Notes: generated by a model from the letters alone, not told the origin. Shown: positions 10,264 through 22,629, counted from the first letter of the stretch. The stretch is 64,000 nucleotides of DNA from Branchiostoma floridae (GCF_000003815.2 NC_049990.1:16577860-16641859), one strand, 5' to 3'. Translations and numbers: made by a program.

Positions 10264-10919
10264 AGATATATGTAGGTAAATAGAAAAAGAGAACCTACAC
10301 TACAAACCACGCTATAGCGAAATTTAAACGGTAAAAGAAATCGTGCAATGTTTTGGATGGACGTTTTTGGCGTACAGAATACATAGCAAAAAAATGTATT
10401 TCAATGTCAACCTAAGATATATATACCGAGTTTACAATGCTGTAGCATCTTTTACACATCAATTCAAATCGATGAATTTAGTATGAATCATTGAATACGT
10501 GAAATGCTCACGATCGCCTACGGAACTAAAGAACATAGTGACGAAATGGAATATCATCAGTTTCAAATGTATCATTTTATTGTTTTGTATTATAAAAAGA
10601 CTGATAATCGTTACGTATAATGGCCAGATGTTGATATTTGCCAGGCAAAGATTTTATACTTCCCCAAATGTGATAGTAATTTTATTTCTGCCATAATTCA
10701 ATTTAGTTTGCCGCTGTCTATACATTTAGCTGTCAATCTTGTTTCAAAAATGATCTCATAGCAGAATTTGATGATATTTATTTTATAGATATTGATGATT
10801 TTGGTCTGCATATGCTTTGGAAATTATATTTTCGGTTTTACTGTCGCTATGACAACGGATGCATCAACGCTTGCGTTCGAAAACATCTTTTGAAGATTCT
10901 CTTATCTCTTTGTAAAAAC

Positions 10920-11175
10920 ATCTGTAGGTTTATAAGAGTTGGTCGCGTGACATTTGGTAGCCGCTTTTGTTGTACTATTGTAGCGGTTCTCTGTTACCAT
11001 TGTGTACTTCTCTTGTCGGCCCTTTTGTCAGCGGTATTGTGAGGCGGCAAGCGGAGAGAATGCGGGCGCCGGGCTCCGAAAAAGCCGCACGGTACAGACC
11101 GTAGCGAGTAGACACGGCAAGGTTGTCGGGCCCAATAACCCACCCTCCCGTCACTGTCATGATCTTATCTACCGT
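10920..11175. promoter_or_regulatory. Candidate GC-rich regulatory block in Shox intron 1
   Basis: A GC-rich island (gcggcaagcggagagaatgc... ttgtcgggcccaataacc) stands out from very AT-rich surroundings. It shares nothing visible with the repeats of the window. There is no coding support in any frame. It could be an enhancer or simply a relic of older GC-rich sequence. Confidence 0.3.
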
Positions 11176-11179
11176 AAAC

Positions 11180-14100
11180 AATAGGATGGTATATTTACAA
11201 TGGGCTTATATAAACATACTTGTACCGGAAAAGAGATTGTGTGGTCGATATGGTTTTAACAATAGATAGGAAAAACGCAGAAGCTTTTGAAAGCTATGGG
11301 TACCGTTAGAAAATGTAGTACAATTCACATGGTAGTAGAATTCTTTCAGTCTTCACTTATATGAAATAAAAATATCGTTTTTCGCGGCTTAAAAGATCGA
11401 GTTTTGAAAAAATCATAATTTATCTAAAGCTAAACACAAATGTGAATATTTTTCATGGATTTCTATCTCTTTGCTGGAATGCGTCAGTGTTGATTTTAAT
11501 TTTATACATAGCTACGCAATACTAAAAGGCAGCCCCTTTGTCTATGAAATCTACATTATGTAAGTACAAAGAACATCTGAAATTGCATGATATCATCAAC
11601 CTATCTCCTTTAATATCCACGCCCTAATATTAACTGATTTTTAGTACAAGCAATTCCGAAGCAATTATGTAAAATGTAATTTGTTGACTCACTAGGGAAA
11701 ATTTAATAATGTACGAGAGTAAAGAAAATTGTATATACACCAGTTCTTTTCATTAAGAAAATATCAAAGTTGTTGCGTGTATTTTGTTTTTCTCAACGAA
11801 ATTTGCGACAGTATACGTATGTAAAATGGCATATTTTTGTTTGTCCTCTTGTGTCGCATATCAACAGGACTAGATATGGGTACATGTAGCTGTGATAAAC
11901 GTATAAAGATACGGCAGTTGATCATAAGAATGTGGGGTATAAAAGACTTGAAATGGTCATATTTTTCGATGGTGAAATATGAATAATTTAGCAAAGAGTG
12001 TTATACGGAAATCTATAACATGTGCTCGCGTGTATGTGAATCATGTAGTACATGCACACATGTAACTGTATACTCTACACGTAGTCTACTTGTCTTAAAT
12101 TTGATTGTTATATACTTCAATACGAATGGCCTCCGCGTGTATACAAAATAGTATACTTGGACATGTATGTAACAAATGGAAGATATAGTATGTAACCATA
12201 GAAATTGAGGGTTTCGGGTGTAGGGTAGTAGCAACGTTTGTAAGAATACGGCATATTTTTGTTTGAACCTTTTCCATGAATATGGGGCATATATTTCACA
12301 TAGCAAAATCTGTATATTGAAAATCTTTCGGGTTTTTTTTTCAAGAATAACTCGGTTACAATAGTTTCACAATTTACATTTCATTTTGTTTCAATGAGTT
12401 GTCATGTATTTCAACGACTGGGGTATGCGTTTACAGACAAATGATAGGTAAAACGCATAGTTGCAAAATTTGTAGAAAAATATACTGAAGATTTATTCGC
12501 GTCTGAAGAAATGGCTACATGACAAATATCATATTTCTTTATTGTCATTGCTTGGTTATGAAAGGTATTGATATATTCGGTCTTCTAATAAATCTCATAA
12601 TTTGACATTTGTCCTCCCAAAAAGGACCATGCTCCCCTGCGACGGTTGAAATTTTTCAAATTGCTTTCTAAACCAACCACGTGCCCCGACACATCAGCGC
12701 TGACGACACGTCAACCAATGTGACATTGACAATGTTACATCCCAATTTTACATTTCGTCGCCAATGTCACACCTCAATGCCAGATGTCAACCCGCTTTTC
12801 TACCTGATGTTGCCCCTGGCAAAATATTTACCGCAACCACCGAGAGAGACACACTCTAAAAAAATATGTTGACATGTTTTCTAATAGCATTGATTGACAA
12901 AATATATGTGAGCTACAACGCTTCAATGTCGATGTAACAATAGTTGTCTTTCGCGATGTAACCGAAAAATTCACAAATGTATCAGTATTATTTTACAGCA
13001 GCGAATGTTATGAAATATTTTGTCGCACCTATAAAGGAATTCGAACACCACACCTACAGCATTTTTTAAAAATTCTTTGGCACTAAGATAAAATTACACA
13101 TTTTGATGATATTTGGGAAAAAGCATTGAGATTAACTGAAATAAAGTCCATAGTTTGACGTATTAGATTTCTTAATGGAAGAAAGTAGGAGCTATAGAAA
13201 TGGGTCGTTGGAATTTGAAAGTAAGGTTATTCCTCTGACAAGTTTTCTTGCATGTTGTTTTCATACCCTAACGCGTGAAATGAAAAATTGCCAAACGCAT
13301 GTTCCGCAAAAGAAACAACACTCTTGCATACCTTAATATAAACAGATTTCTTTGTTCTTTGGCACTTCCTGCACTTGTAATATACATTGTATTGATGGAG
13401 CTATGTTTCTATAATACAATATTGATATTTCTCGCGAAGGAATTCACAGAAAGGCAAAGTATGTGATATACAAGGCGACTTCGTTGCAGATAGGTTCTCT
13501 TCTAGATATTGCAGTTTTTGAAAGTACGACAAAGTCGAGATTTGAATTGGAACTGAGATCTGGCCTGCTACTTACATTCGTGAAAGCAAATATTTGCATT
13601 AAAATCAAATCTAATATTTTTAATGAGCAACGTTCCTAAATATTGATTCATGCGGAAAAATGGACAATTCTTTTGAAAAAAATAACACAGACATAGTTTT
13701 TTAGGTTGTTGTTAGAGGAAATCTTATATTTCGCGAACATGATTTGATAGCGTGCTACAGTTTGCTATGCTGGTGTAGCGCATGGTATTGCCATGTGGAT
13801 CGTAGGGCTATGCTTAACGCAATCCGTGTAGCAAGTGCCCTGTCGTGTGGTACGAGTTTAGCGAATGATTCCATATCTAGATCTTGTATGTGTTCCTCAG
13901 TTTCTAAAACCACTAGGAATTGTTACGATATTCCTAAGAACTCATTTTCAACATTAAACATTTCTAATTTTCAGTATGGAATTTTAGACGCTTTGCTAGA
14001 GTCGTATTACATATTTTTGACAAGTTTGGCGATTGTGATTTTGCGACGGCGAAGACCGTACACACACGTACGCAACTTGTTGTATCAGTGGTGCGGGACT

Positions 14101-14280
14101 TGTGCAAGATTTACCGACTCGTCTAGCTAGTAGGTCCGGGGACGATTGGGCTTTGATAAACTAATCATATTGTCCTGTTATGTGTGTGACATTGAAGCGG
14201 TTGGTTTCACGTCAACATTTTCGGTACGTACTTGAACAAAACGTTTTCGTGTTTACTTTGAAGTGATAGCAGGACACTCA
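11180..14280. other. Shox intron 1 (promoter-proximal part), no gene
   Basis: Mostly AT-rich. Near 12660-12800 is a less AT-rich patch with a CACGTG E-box and a T-box-like TCACACCT (12767-12774). A 128-codon open frame at 13744-14130 lacks an ATG start, splice support and any known domain, and is treated as chance. The Shox exon 1 donor is at 14276-14281. Confidence 0.5.
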
Positions 14281-14281
14281 C

Positions 14282-14522
14282 CTTTGTTTTCCGGACCGGG
14301 ACTGTTCTCTCCTCCCCCCAGACCCACGGGGAGGCCAGGGGACCCCACGGGGCAGAGATCGTCCCCGTCTACATCGGACTCAGCCCCGGAGTCCCCGTGC
14401 CTTTGGTCCATGTCTCCCTTCAAGTCCCCGAGTACCTCCTTGTACGTCCGCTCTTCGCGTATCTCCTCCGCCTTGTCTTTCCCGTCGAACGATTTGGACA
14501 CAAACGCCGTCAACTCTTCCAT
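14282..14522 (-). CDS. Shox: Shox first coding exon (N-terminus)
   Basis: Start exon of the SHOX-family homeobox gene. The ATG is 14522-14520 in a good context (A at -3, G at +4). The protein begins MEELTAFVSKSFDGKDKAEE; MEELTAFVSKSFD is the N-terminus of vertebrate SHOX and SHOX2, and the following TYKEVL matches their TYREVL. Residues 40-80 are acidic then Gly/Pro-rich and not alignable. The exon ends ...GAAAACAAAG^GTGAGTG, a strong donor, after 241 nt, leaving one base that completes an Asp codon with the homeobox exon. With that exon, 149 residues are visible; family members are about 290-330 aa, so the C-terminal half, including the expected OAR motif, is missing to the left. The upstream DNA is GC-rich. 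Confidence 0.95.
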
Positions 14523-15200
14523 AGTTCCTCGGGAGTGGGTCGCAGGTAGCCCCGATGAAAATTTCCGGTCGCCCCGGTCTGTAGTCAGGTTAGAAAACTT
14601 GGGCTAGTGGGCGAATCCTTCTGTCACTTGTTTCGTTATAACTCCTGGAAGTCTGACTTTGCGTGGCGGTGTTGAAAGTTTTGGTTTCAGTACTAAAGAG
14701 CAGGACTTCACCGTTGATCCGGTGATCGACTCTACCGGGTTGTGTACTACCGGTTGCTCGGGGGAGGTGGCGTGTAGCTCCGAAGGGAAAGCGTTGGCCT
14801 GTACGGTCTAGCTCCGCCCTATTCCAGACGATCCCGCCCTTTCTACAGCCCTGCTCTGAATGATTACAGCTCTGCTCCCGGCGTAATGAAATTACTCCAT
14901 AATGGCGCTGATGTCACGACTGGCCCCGCACCTCTCAGCGCAGCCCGACCCCATTGGCTATTAATGCCCGATTGACAAGACCCGCTAATTAATAAATCAG
15001 CCCGAGTTACCCGCATGCCCATTACTTATCGCGCCATCAGATGGAGGCGAGTTTCCCGGCGGCGTGAGGCTCCAGGGGCGCCGAGAGGGTCGGCTGTTGG
15101 CCCCGCCTGTCATGGACCACGTGACGGGTCGTCCCTGGTGTCCGGGACAGGTCGGTACGGTGCCGGTACGGTGCCATGCGCAGTGTGGTCGGTAGAGTAA
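14523..15200 (-). promoter_or_regulatory. Shox 5' UTR and promoter region, GC-rich
   Basis: GC-rich, CpG-containing, repeat-free sequence lies directly upstream of the Shox ATG. It has an inverted CCAAT box (14953-14957), TAATTAAT (14986-14993), a palindromic TAAT-3-ATTA site (14884-14894) and several Sp1-like GC runs. I see no convincing TATA box, so the exact transcription start is unknown. ORFs here (for example 15015-15200) follow base composition only. Confidence 0.6.
14884..14894. promoter_or_regulatory. P3-type palindromic homeodomain site (TAATGAAATTA)
   Basis: TAAT-NNN-ATTA is the co-operative dimer site of paired-class homeodomains, the class to which Shox belongs. It sits about 360 bp upstream of the Shox ATG in the GC-rich promoter region, so autoregulation or regulation by a related factor is possible. 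Confidence 0.45.
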
Positions 15201-15305
15201 GAAAAAACGCAGTTAGTGTAGGCGTGTTGGAGCAATACATGTGTACGGAGGCATTGAACTTCCCAAGATACAAAAGATTTTATTTCTTGATCCTAATATG
15301 CAATA

Positions 15306-15725
<420 letters not shown>

Positions 15726-15729
15726 TGTA

Positions 15730-16865
15730 TAGCAAAGAGTGAAATACACTGTATCAAGCTTTATTTCTTAAGTACAGTAGAAAAAGGAATATTCTCAATG
15801 CAACTAGACAGACCTCAAATCGAAAAACGTATTTGTTGTTATATATTTTCCATAACTAAAAATCGAAGAAAGTTGGATTTATCTCATTTTTTTCTATCAA
15901 ATTTCAACATGTATTGTTGTGACCAATGTGTGGCAATTAAGGTCTCCATTCATTAATTCGATCAATATTGTTCTTTCTTGCGACCACCTCTTTACTTTAC
16001 TGCGATTGCTGAGCGACGCTACAGCGACCAAGTTTGGATATGTACATGTGTGTTGCTAGATTTTTCATAACTGGAATATGGTGCAAGATGTAAATGTATG
16101 ATCTAAAATACATTTTCAATTTCGTTCTATATTTACGAAATTTGTTGCGCGGTCTGTCAAATATTTTGTCCCAGTCTTAGCAGAAAGCTGGTGTAAGTTT
16201 CACATAGTTTCGCATTAGGGAATGAAATGCATCAAACATTATTGAATCATACGAACTCATAGAAAAGCTATCAATGTTAACATTGTTTTGCTAAGGTGTA
16301 TTTATTGTTACCGCCAAAAAAGGGGGAACCACAGTTTGAATTGTTTTTGCAGTATCTATAAATGTCATAGACATCAAACCATGTGATACATAAAGATGTC
16401 GCTATCCACAATAACTTTGGTCTTGTCACAAACATTCTACTTTGAGTACCTTTAATAGTAAAGCCAGTATTATTTACTTCATTAAAATTATAGGAAAAGA
16501 AGTAATTTAAATGTGTACATGGTAGGTTTTAACCATACATACGCATCGACGTAAAAAAAAGGAGATCATTTTTCTCAACATGTTTGTAGAAAATCTCTGT
16601 TCCTAAATCGCTATCTATCGGAAACGACTACCTTACTATATGGCGTTTTGCGGACACTTTTAGAAAATGTCACATCACCCACAAGGGAGTCATAACAAGC
16701 TTAAGTATCCATATCACTCGCTATTTGTTTATATCTATAGCGTTAGGGGTGAAACATGGAGTGTCTTTTGATGAGATTTTGAAAGGTACACCTAACCTGA
16801 CTACAGGGAGGTGTTGAGTAAAGTTGTCGCGAGGGATCTAAGAAGGTTACTGAGCGTTATCAAGG
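15730..16865. other. Intergenic, nothing recognised
   Basis: AT-rich DNA between the Shox promoter and the repeats around 17 kb. I see no gene, tandem array or repeat boundary. Confidence 0.5.
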
Positions 16866-16869
16866 CCTC

Positions 16870-17680
16870 TTAGGGCCATGTTGGTACGATTTTATGGATG
16901 ACATCCGCGCGTGCATTAATTTTTCGGCTGGTAAAAAAAAGATAATCGGCCGTACTGTAAATTATAGTACAAAGCAGTTGCAAGATGAGAAAATGTATCA
17001 CCACAATTCGCAAATGTTGTAATGCAAAAGAGCAAAGAAGAAGCTGTGAAAGAACAAAAATGAAGAGTCTATTGTTCGGTATACCATACTCTGTGTGTTT
17101 CAACTTTGTCATTTGTTCAATCTTCCTGACCAATGAGATATCATAGTGAATGCAACTTTGTTCTGCCAAACGTTTTTTTTTTAATTTGCACGCTCGCATC
17201 AGTTTTGGGATTCCCAGAGGATGTCCTCCACATATAAATCAGATCAACAGAAGACGGATACTAAAATTGTAGACTTCCAAAGTCGACCCCACAATAAAAG
17301 AAGATGTGACAGAACAAAAACGAAGAATCTATTGTGCATTATATCATACTCTTGTTTTTTTTTTATTGAACAAACACATAAAGGCAAAATAACAGACAAG
17401 TAGCGGCCCACTCAAGTTAAGACAACTTATATCGGTGCCGCTATTAAAGGAAAATAAGAATAACATATGATTGACAAGATGCAGTAAATCTGTACAAATG
17501 GAATACTAATGTATTGACTGGTAGAAGCGCAAGTCCAGCTGGTACCCCCCACCCCCGGAAATTTTGGTAGGACACGGAACTTGTTTGTTTACACTTCATG
17601 TTGAAGACATCATTTTTATTGGCACGCTCGAATTAGTTTTGAGGTTCCCATCGGATGTCATCCATGGAATCAAATCAACA
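16870..17680. repeat. Cluster of a dispersed 'cacgctcgcatcagtt' repeat
   Basis: Related segments sit at about 16885 (inverted), 17185 and 17610: '(gc)acgctcgcatcagttttg.ggttccca..ggatgtcatccat'. 'gaacaaaaa.gaagaatctattgt' occurs at 17050 and 17310. A copy in opposite orientation lies at 53440-53640. 'gatgtcatccataaaat' recurs at 29365. It is probably a decayed foldback element; the ends are unclear. Confidence 0.45.
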
Positions 17681-17689
17681 CGGCCTCAG

Positions 17690-17870
17690 GTCCCAGTTCT
17701 GGTTTATCTCAGGGCGCCGCCTTGCCGCGCAGGCGCGAGGTGATGACAGACGGGGCCGAGGTCACGCTAATGATTAGCGGGGGCAGTTCGCGCTTGCGCA
17801 CTGACGACATCCGCGCCGTTACGGTAGCCAGGGTTACAGGACCGTTAACGTTGCCCCTCGTTGACTGCCT
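17690..17870. promoter_or_regulatory. Candidate intergenic regulatory block upstream of Shox
   Basis: A compact GC-rich, repeat-free block contains GCTAATGATTAGC (a TAAT-ATTA homeodomain palindrome), GAGGTCACG (nuclear-receptor half site) and GCGCTTGCGCA (NRF1-like). It lies about 3.2 kb upstream of the Shox start, next to the foldback at 17907. No ORF of interest. Confidence 0.4.
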
Positions 17871-17906
17871 TTCTTGAAAACGCCTTAAAGACTGTCTTAG
17901 GAGAGG

Positions 17907-18076
17907 GTGTTTAGCCGACTAGAGTCGTGTTTAGGTGCAGTCACACGAGCGTGTATATTAAGTCCGTATAAGGCACTGCGTATGAAAAACGGCAATACGG
18001 ACCTCATACGGACTTGAAATACACGCTAGTGTGACTAGCTGCATCGCAACACGACTAGATTCGGCTAAACAACCTT
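17907..18076. mobile_element. Foldback MITE, ~70-bp inverted arms
   Basis: The left arm 'gtgtttagccgactagagtcgtgtt..gtgcagtcacacgagcgtgtat' is matched by the inverted right arm ending 'gattcggctaaaca'. The arms meet at 'aagtccgtat...atacggactt'. The spacer is short and the structure would form a long hairpin. No coding content. Confidence 0.75.
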
Positions 18077-18279
18077 TGATAAAGATTATTTTAAGAAAGA
18101 CTCTTATTCCATATGTATTTTAGCCTGAATGCGTCACAATTTGAAATAATCGCCATTGGTATGAACTAATTGCTATAAGCTTATGGCTAAAGTACATTAA
18201 GTGACACAAACGTTTTGGACAAAAAAACAGTGTTAAAAAAATTTGTAGTTTGTGACGAGCGACCGTTCTGGCAAAGTTT

Positions 18280-18590
18280 CGGTGTCGTGTTAGCGTAACG
18301 GTTAAGGTATGGGGCCCGGAAGCCAAAGGTCTTGAGTTCTAATCCTCTGACATGCTACCAACATTGTGCCAATTGTTACGACTCACTTCACTTAAGGGAA
18401 AATAAGTACCTATCTGCTTTTAGGGACGTCCCAAGGATAGGACGTTAAATGGAGGTCCTGTGTTTGAGGAGAGACACATTTCTAACACGTTTAAGATCCC
18501 ACCACACTTAATCAAAAAGAGTAGGGTCTTTCCCGGTGTGAATGGATGGATTAAATCTGTCCAGATATACAGCTTGTACTGTTCAGTACC
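18280..18590 (+). mobile_element. tRNA-derived SINE copy
   Basis: The tRNA-like head (cgtgttagcgtaacggttaagg, then gagttctaatcct) is followed by the common body: 'aagtacctatctg', 'ggataggacgttaaatggaggtcctgtgtttgagg', and the 3' part 'tcccggtgtgaatg.atgga....tctgtccagatat..agcttgtactgttcag'. The last section is shared with 20990-21310. Confidence 0.65.
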
Positions 18591-18593
18591 CTC

Positions 18594-18731
18594 GGAGCAG
18601 AGGTTAGGCTCCGACTGTGTTTTTTTTTTACGTTTTCTTAGTCGTTTTTATCGGGATTTCTATTTTGTACTCTCTCTTGATGTCTTGCGGCCGCGTCAAT
18701 AACAGCCTAACATTTGCTTGGAGAGTACTTT
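18594..18731. mobile_element. Foldback element, family of 28640-28815
   Basis: It begins 'gcagaggttaggctccgact' and ends with the inverted 'agcctaacatttgcttgg'. The centre has the conserved 'ggatttctattttgtactctctcttgatgtcttgcggcc', matching the copy at 28640-28815. It abuts the SINE on its left. Confidence 0.65.
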
Positions 18732-18734
18732 TCC

Positions 18735-19165
18735 GTACAAACCTGGTGTGTTAGGCCATGAGGCGATTTACCGGGTATGCAATAGAAACTAACAAGCTTT
18801 TTTGCGCTTCAATTTCGAGAGAAACATTGTGGAGAAAATGTACTGAATTTACGGCCATACCCATGCACTCATCGAAGAACACTTGTTGAAAATCACCAAT
18901 ACAAATGTCAGACGAGAGCGACGGAAAAGCAACAACGGGAAAAATACTGAAGTGCGACCTCTCCATTTCCTCTGCGGTCACGCAGCATCTGTGTATTTTT
19001 TGTGTCGTCAAAAGACTTTAGAAAATGATGAATTAAGGGGATTAAGTACATAATGAGTTCGCTCGGAACAGATGTAAATGTCAACGTTTTGGAGCAATGG
19101 AGCAACAAGGTTATCTTTGCCTGAATACAACAATGACCAGTCTCTTATACCACCTTTTCCATTTG
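18735..19165. other. Intergenic, nothing recognised
   Basis: Short unique stretch before the satellite. Overlapping minus-strand ORFs (18751-19011, 18908-19108) have no recognisable domain. Confidence 0.45.
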
Positions 19166-19169
19166 TAAC

Positions 19170-20560
19170 AATCATACACCAGTCTCAATGGAAAGAGTGC
19201 CCGAAAGAAGAGAGCATCTTCAAATCGCCCTCCCACAAAACACCTCAACTCAAACTTCACACTTGTTTTCTAGATATGAGTAATTTCACCAAGGTGGAAC
19301 TAGCAGCGTTTTGGAATGCCAGGCTTTTGTCTTAACGGTGCTACAAGGCTGACTAACAACTTTAAAAGAAAAGAGGCCCATGCTGTCACGGTGCCCGAAA
19401 GAGGCGAACTTCTTCAAATCGCCCACCACAAAACTTTTCAACTCAAACTTCACATTAGCACGTTTTCTTGATAAGAAGTTTCACCAAGGAGAACGTAAGC
19501 ACGTCTTGGAATGTCAGTTTTTGTCTTGACGGTGCTACAAGGCCGGCTATCAACTTTAAGCGACCACCGGGGGCCGATACTGTCACGGTGCCCGAAAGAG
19601 GCGAGCATCTTCAAGTTGCCCGCCTACAAAACTCCTCAACTAAAACTTCACACTAGCTCGCATTCTGGATGAGTAGTATCACCAAGGTAGAACTAGCCGT
19701 GTCTTGGAATGTCAGGTTTTTTTCTTGGCGGTGCTACAAGGCTGACTATCAACTTTAAGTTAAGCGAAGACCAGGGGCCCATGCTATCAATGTGCCCGAA
19801 AGACGTCAAATCGCCCGCCCGCAAAACTCCTCAACTCAAACTTCACATTTCATGATTAGCTCACATTCTGGATGATTAGTTTCACACAGGAGGAACTAGC
19901 AGCGTCAGGGAATGCCAGTTTTTGCATGTGCTGGAAGGCCGACTATCAACTTTAACCGATCACCAGGGGCCCATGCTGTCACGGTACCCGAAAGAGGCGA
20001 GTATCTTCAAATCGCCCGCCCACAAAACTCGTGAACTCAAACTTCACACAAACTCGTCTTCTGGATGAGTTGCTTCACCTAGGAGTATCTTGGAATGCCA
20101 TTTTTTGTCTTGACGGTGCTAGAAGGCCGACTATCAACTTTAAGCGAGCACCAGGGACCCATGCTGTTATGGTGGCCAAAAGAGTAGAGCATCTTCAAAT
20201 ATCCCTCCCACAAAACTCCTCAACTCAAACTTCACATTTCATGATTAGCCCGCATTCTGGATGAGGAGTTTCACACAGGAGGAACTAGCAGCGTCTTGGA
20301 ATGCCAGGTTTTGTTTTGTTTTGACGGTGCTACAAGGCCGACTATGCTGTCACGGTGCCCGAAAGAGGCGAACATCTTCAAATCGCCCGCCCACAAAACT
20401 CGTGAACTCAAACTTCACGCAACCTCGTCTTCTGGATGAGTAGCTTCACCCAGGAGTATCTTGGAATGTCAGTTTTTGTCTTGACGGTGCTACAAGGCCG
20501 ACTATCAACTTTAAGCGAGCACCAGGGGCCCATGCTGTCACGGTCTGGTCTCTCCCCGTC
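19170..20560. repeat. ~195-bp satellite, about seven units
   Basis: Each unit contains 'caaaactcctcaactcaaacttcaca', 'tctggatgagtagtttcacc.aggaggaactagcagcgtcttggaatgcca', 'ttgtcttgacggtgctacaaggcc', 'gactatcaactttaag' and 'catgctgtcacggtgcccgaaagaggcga'. Unit starts fall near 19235, 19430, 19625, 19820, 20025, 20210 and 20395, so the period is 185-205 bp with indels. Divergence is moderate. The repeated ORFs are by-products. Confidence 0.9.
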
Positions 20561-20564
20561 CCCC

Positions 20565-20985
20565 CTCCATTAGTGACCAATTAGGAAGAAACGTTTCAAT
20601 GCGCGAAGATTGGCGCTGACTCCACCACTGTTGGCCCTATTGTTGCCCAGCTAGTAGTGTACCTTGACTCCCCGCATGGGCTGAAAGGGACAAATTGGTG
20701 CGTCTGAAGCCCAGATTTGCGTGACGGAAGGAGAAAGGGAGAGAAAGAGGCGTCATGCGGAGATGGGGAGCGTTGCTTTTGCTCCGCGGCGTCGGTACCG
20801 GGGCGAATGTCGCCCGAAGACGAATGCGAGATGACATCCGGGAAGAAAGGGATCTGAGTAAATTGGTTTGGTCCTAGTGTTTGTTGTTCCTTCAAAGACT
20901 TCCTTTTCTTAAGGGAGAGTGACAACAAGGACGAGGCGTCGGTGTGCCACAATGGTCGGGTGTACGTTCGGCCCGAAAAGAAGAA
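20565..20985. other. Intergenic, no gene supported
   Basis: Moderately GC-rich unique sequence. The 118-codon minus-strand frame (20596-20952) is Ser/Pro-rich, has no domain and overlaps other frames of similar length, so I do not call it. Confidence 0.4.
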
Positions 20986-20989
20986 GTTC

Positions 20990-21310
20990 CTGGGTTTGAA
21001 CCCTTTAACATGATTCGATCTTGTGCCCCTGGGTAGGGCGTTCGGCTAGAAACCAAGAGGTTCCTGACTTCGAACCCTTTAACATGATTCAATCTTGTGC
21101 TCTTGGGAAAGGCACTTAAAAGCGACTTTCCTCACAGTACTCAGGTGTAAATTAGTACCTAGCCGTGGCTAGGGCCGTCCCTCGGATAGGACATTAAATA
21201 GAGGTCCTATGTTTGAGCAAAGCCACACTTTGAGCACGTTAGTGATCTCAAACGTGTAGAGGTCATTCCCGGTGTGAGTGAGTCAATTATATCTGTCCGG
21301 ATATGCAACT
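20990..21310 (+). mobile_element. tRNA-derived SINE copy
   Basis: Head region 'gggcgttcggctagaaaccaagaggttcctgacttcgaaccc', duplicated in part at 20965-21010, then the common body 'cttgggaaaggcacttaaaa', 'tcaggtgtaaattagtacctag', 'ggataggacattaaatagaggtcctatgtttgag' and the 3' part shared with 18280-18590. Confidence 0.65.
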
Positions 21311-21347
21311 TGTACTGTTCAGAACAAACCTGTTATGCAATACAAAG

Positions 21348-21375
21348 AAACAAACAAACAAACAAACAAACAAAG
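21348..21375. repeat. (AAAC)n microsatellite
   Basis: About seven tandem copies of the AAAC tetranucleotide lie just 3' of the SINE and may be its tail. Confidence 0.9.
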
Positions 21376-21379
21376 CTAA

Positions 21380-21960
21380 CTTGTTGGTGTTCTACAGCCG
21401 TGTCCCATGTAGAGAAATGTTTATGACTACACATATACTTTATTTTCTTTCTTCTTTTTTTTCAGGTATGAAATACATAGAACACATAATGCTAAGACAC
21501 ATACATACATATACTTTAAAACATGCAGCTAGCTGTGCAGCAGACAATAAGAGTATGATACTAACTTCTTGACGCTGATTTCTTAGTATTGTTGAGTTTC
21601 AGTCTGTCATATTCTTTTGAACTGTCTTTTTCTATAATCGCACAACTCAAACGTGAGCTGTCGTTTGGCTGATTATTAGGGTGTATGGCTATTAGCCAAA
21701 TAAACTGATCAAACTTACAAGACTCATTTCTTATTAATGAAATAATTTCTAATTGTTGTTTCCACACTATCGCTATCAACCCGTTGTTTTCCTGGCCCTT
21801 GTCCATCTACCAAATATCATCAGCATCCATTCACATTTTCTCGAGTTGTGATGTTCACAGACACACAGACAGACACATGCATAATTGGCGCCGAAAATAT
21901 AACCGTTTGGGTTAAAACACATAACAATTATTCTGTCATCATGTTATTCAACGTAATACA
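21380..21960. other. Intergenic, nothing recognised
   Basis: AT-rich. No gene or repeat edge that I can support. Confidence 0.45.
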
Positions 21961-21963
21961 ATT

Positions 21964-22054
21964 CACTCACTCACTCACTCACTCACTCACTCACTCACTC
22001 ACTCACTCACTCACTCACTCACTCACTCACTCACTCACTCACTCACTCACTCAC
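21964..22054. repeat. (CACT)n tetranucleotide microsatellite, 91 bp
   Basis: Nearly 23 perfect copies of CACT without interruption. The ORF through it (THSLTHSL...) is an artefact. Perfect arrays of this length are usually polymorphic. Confidence 0.97.
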
Positions 22055-22059
22055 GGCCC

Positions 22060-22600
22060 ATAATTAACCACAATTAAGAGATATAAGCTATGGACATACT
22101 ATTATTCTTAAGGTTTTCTTGAGGTTTATAGCTATGGCTGCAGAGATTTTTCGCTGAGTTCTGCAAATTCCAAAACCTGTTTTGTGTATTTTCTTAATAA
22201 TAGATGTTTACATAGTATTACAGAGTCGGTATCATTATTAAAGAGTTCACTGCGCTTATAATATATATAATTAGTTCTTTTTCAATGGACACCACTAGCT
22301 TCTCGCTTAAAGGATGGTCCTCGTGGTGTTAGAAGTGAAAGTGTTTGAATGATGAGAGTGAAAGTTTGTGTGTAAACTCCAGGTGGCCGCGCCAGACTGA
22401 CCAGGTACACACTGGGCCGGTCAGTGGCTTTGGGAGATCAAAGTGGTCCGAGTGGTCAGTCAGTGGTCATTATTTAGCCCTCAAGGCACGGGAGGTTCGT
22501 GTCAGTTTAGATTGTCAAATTTAACCATACATCAACAACTGTTTTGATAGGTTCCATGTAAAAAGTATGATATGGTATGTTGCCGTTGGTATTTAAAAGA
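22060..22600. other. Intergenic, nothing recognised
   Basis: AT-rich, then a short GC-richer patch around 22380-22500 with repeated 'ggtcagt' words. No gene. Confidence 0.45.
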
Positions 22601-22629
22601 GTGTGGATTTCTGTGTGTGTATGGGTGTT

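Noticed and set aside
13744-14130. 128-codon ORF close to Shox exon 1
   Set aside because: No ATG at the start, no domain, no splice support; lies within the Shox intron on the opposite strand.
14263-14607. 114-codon plus-strand ORF over Shox exon 1
   Set aside because: Shadow of the real minus-strand Shox coding exon.
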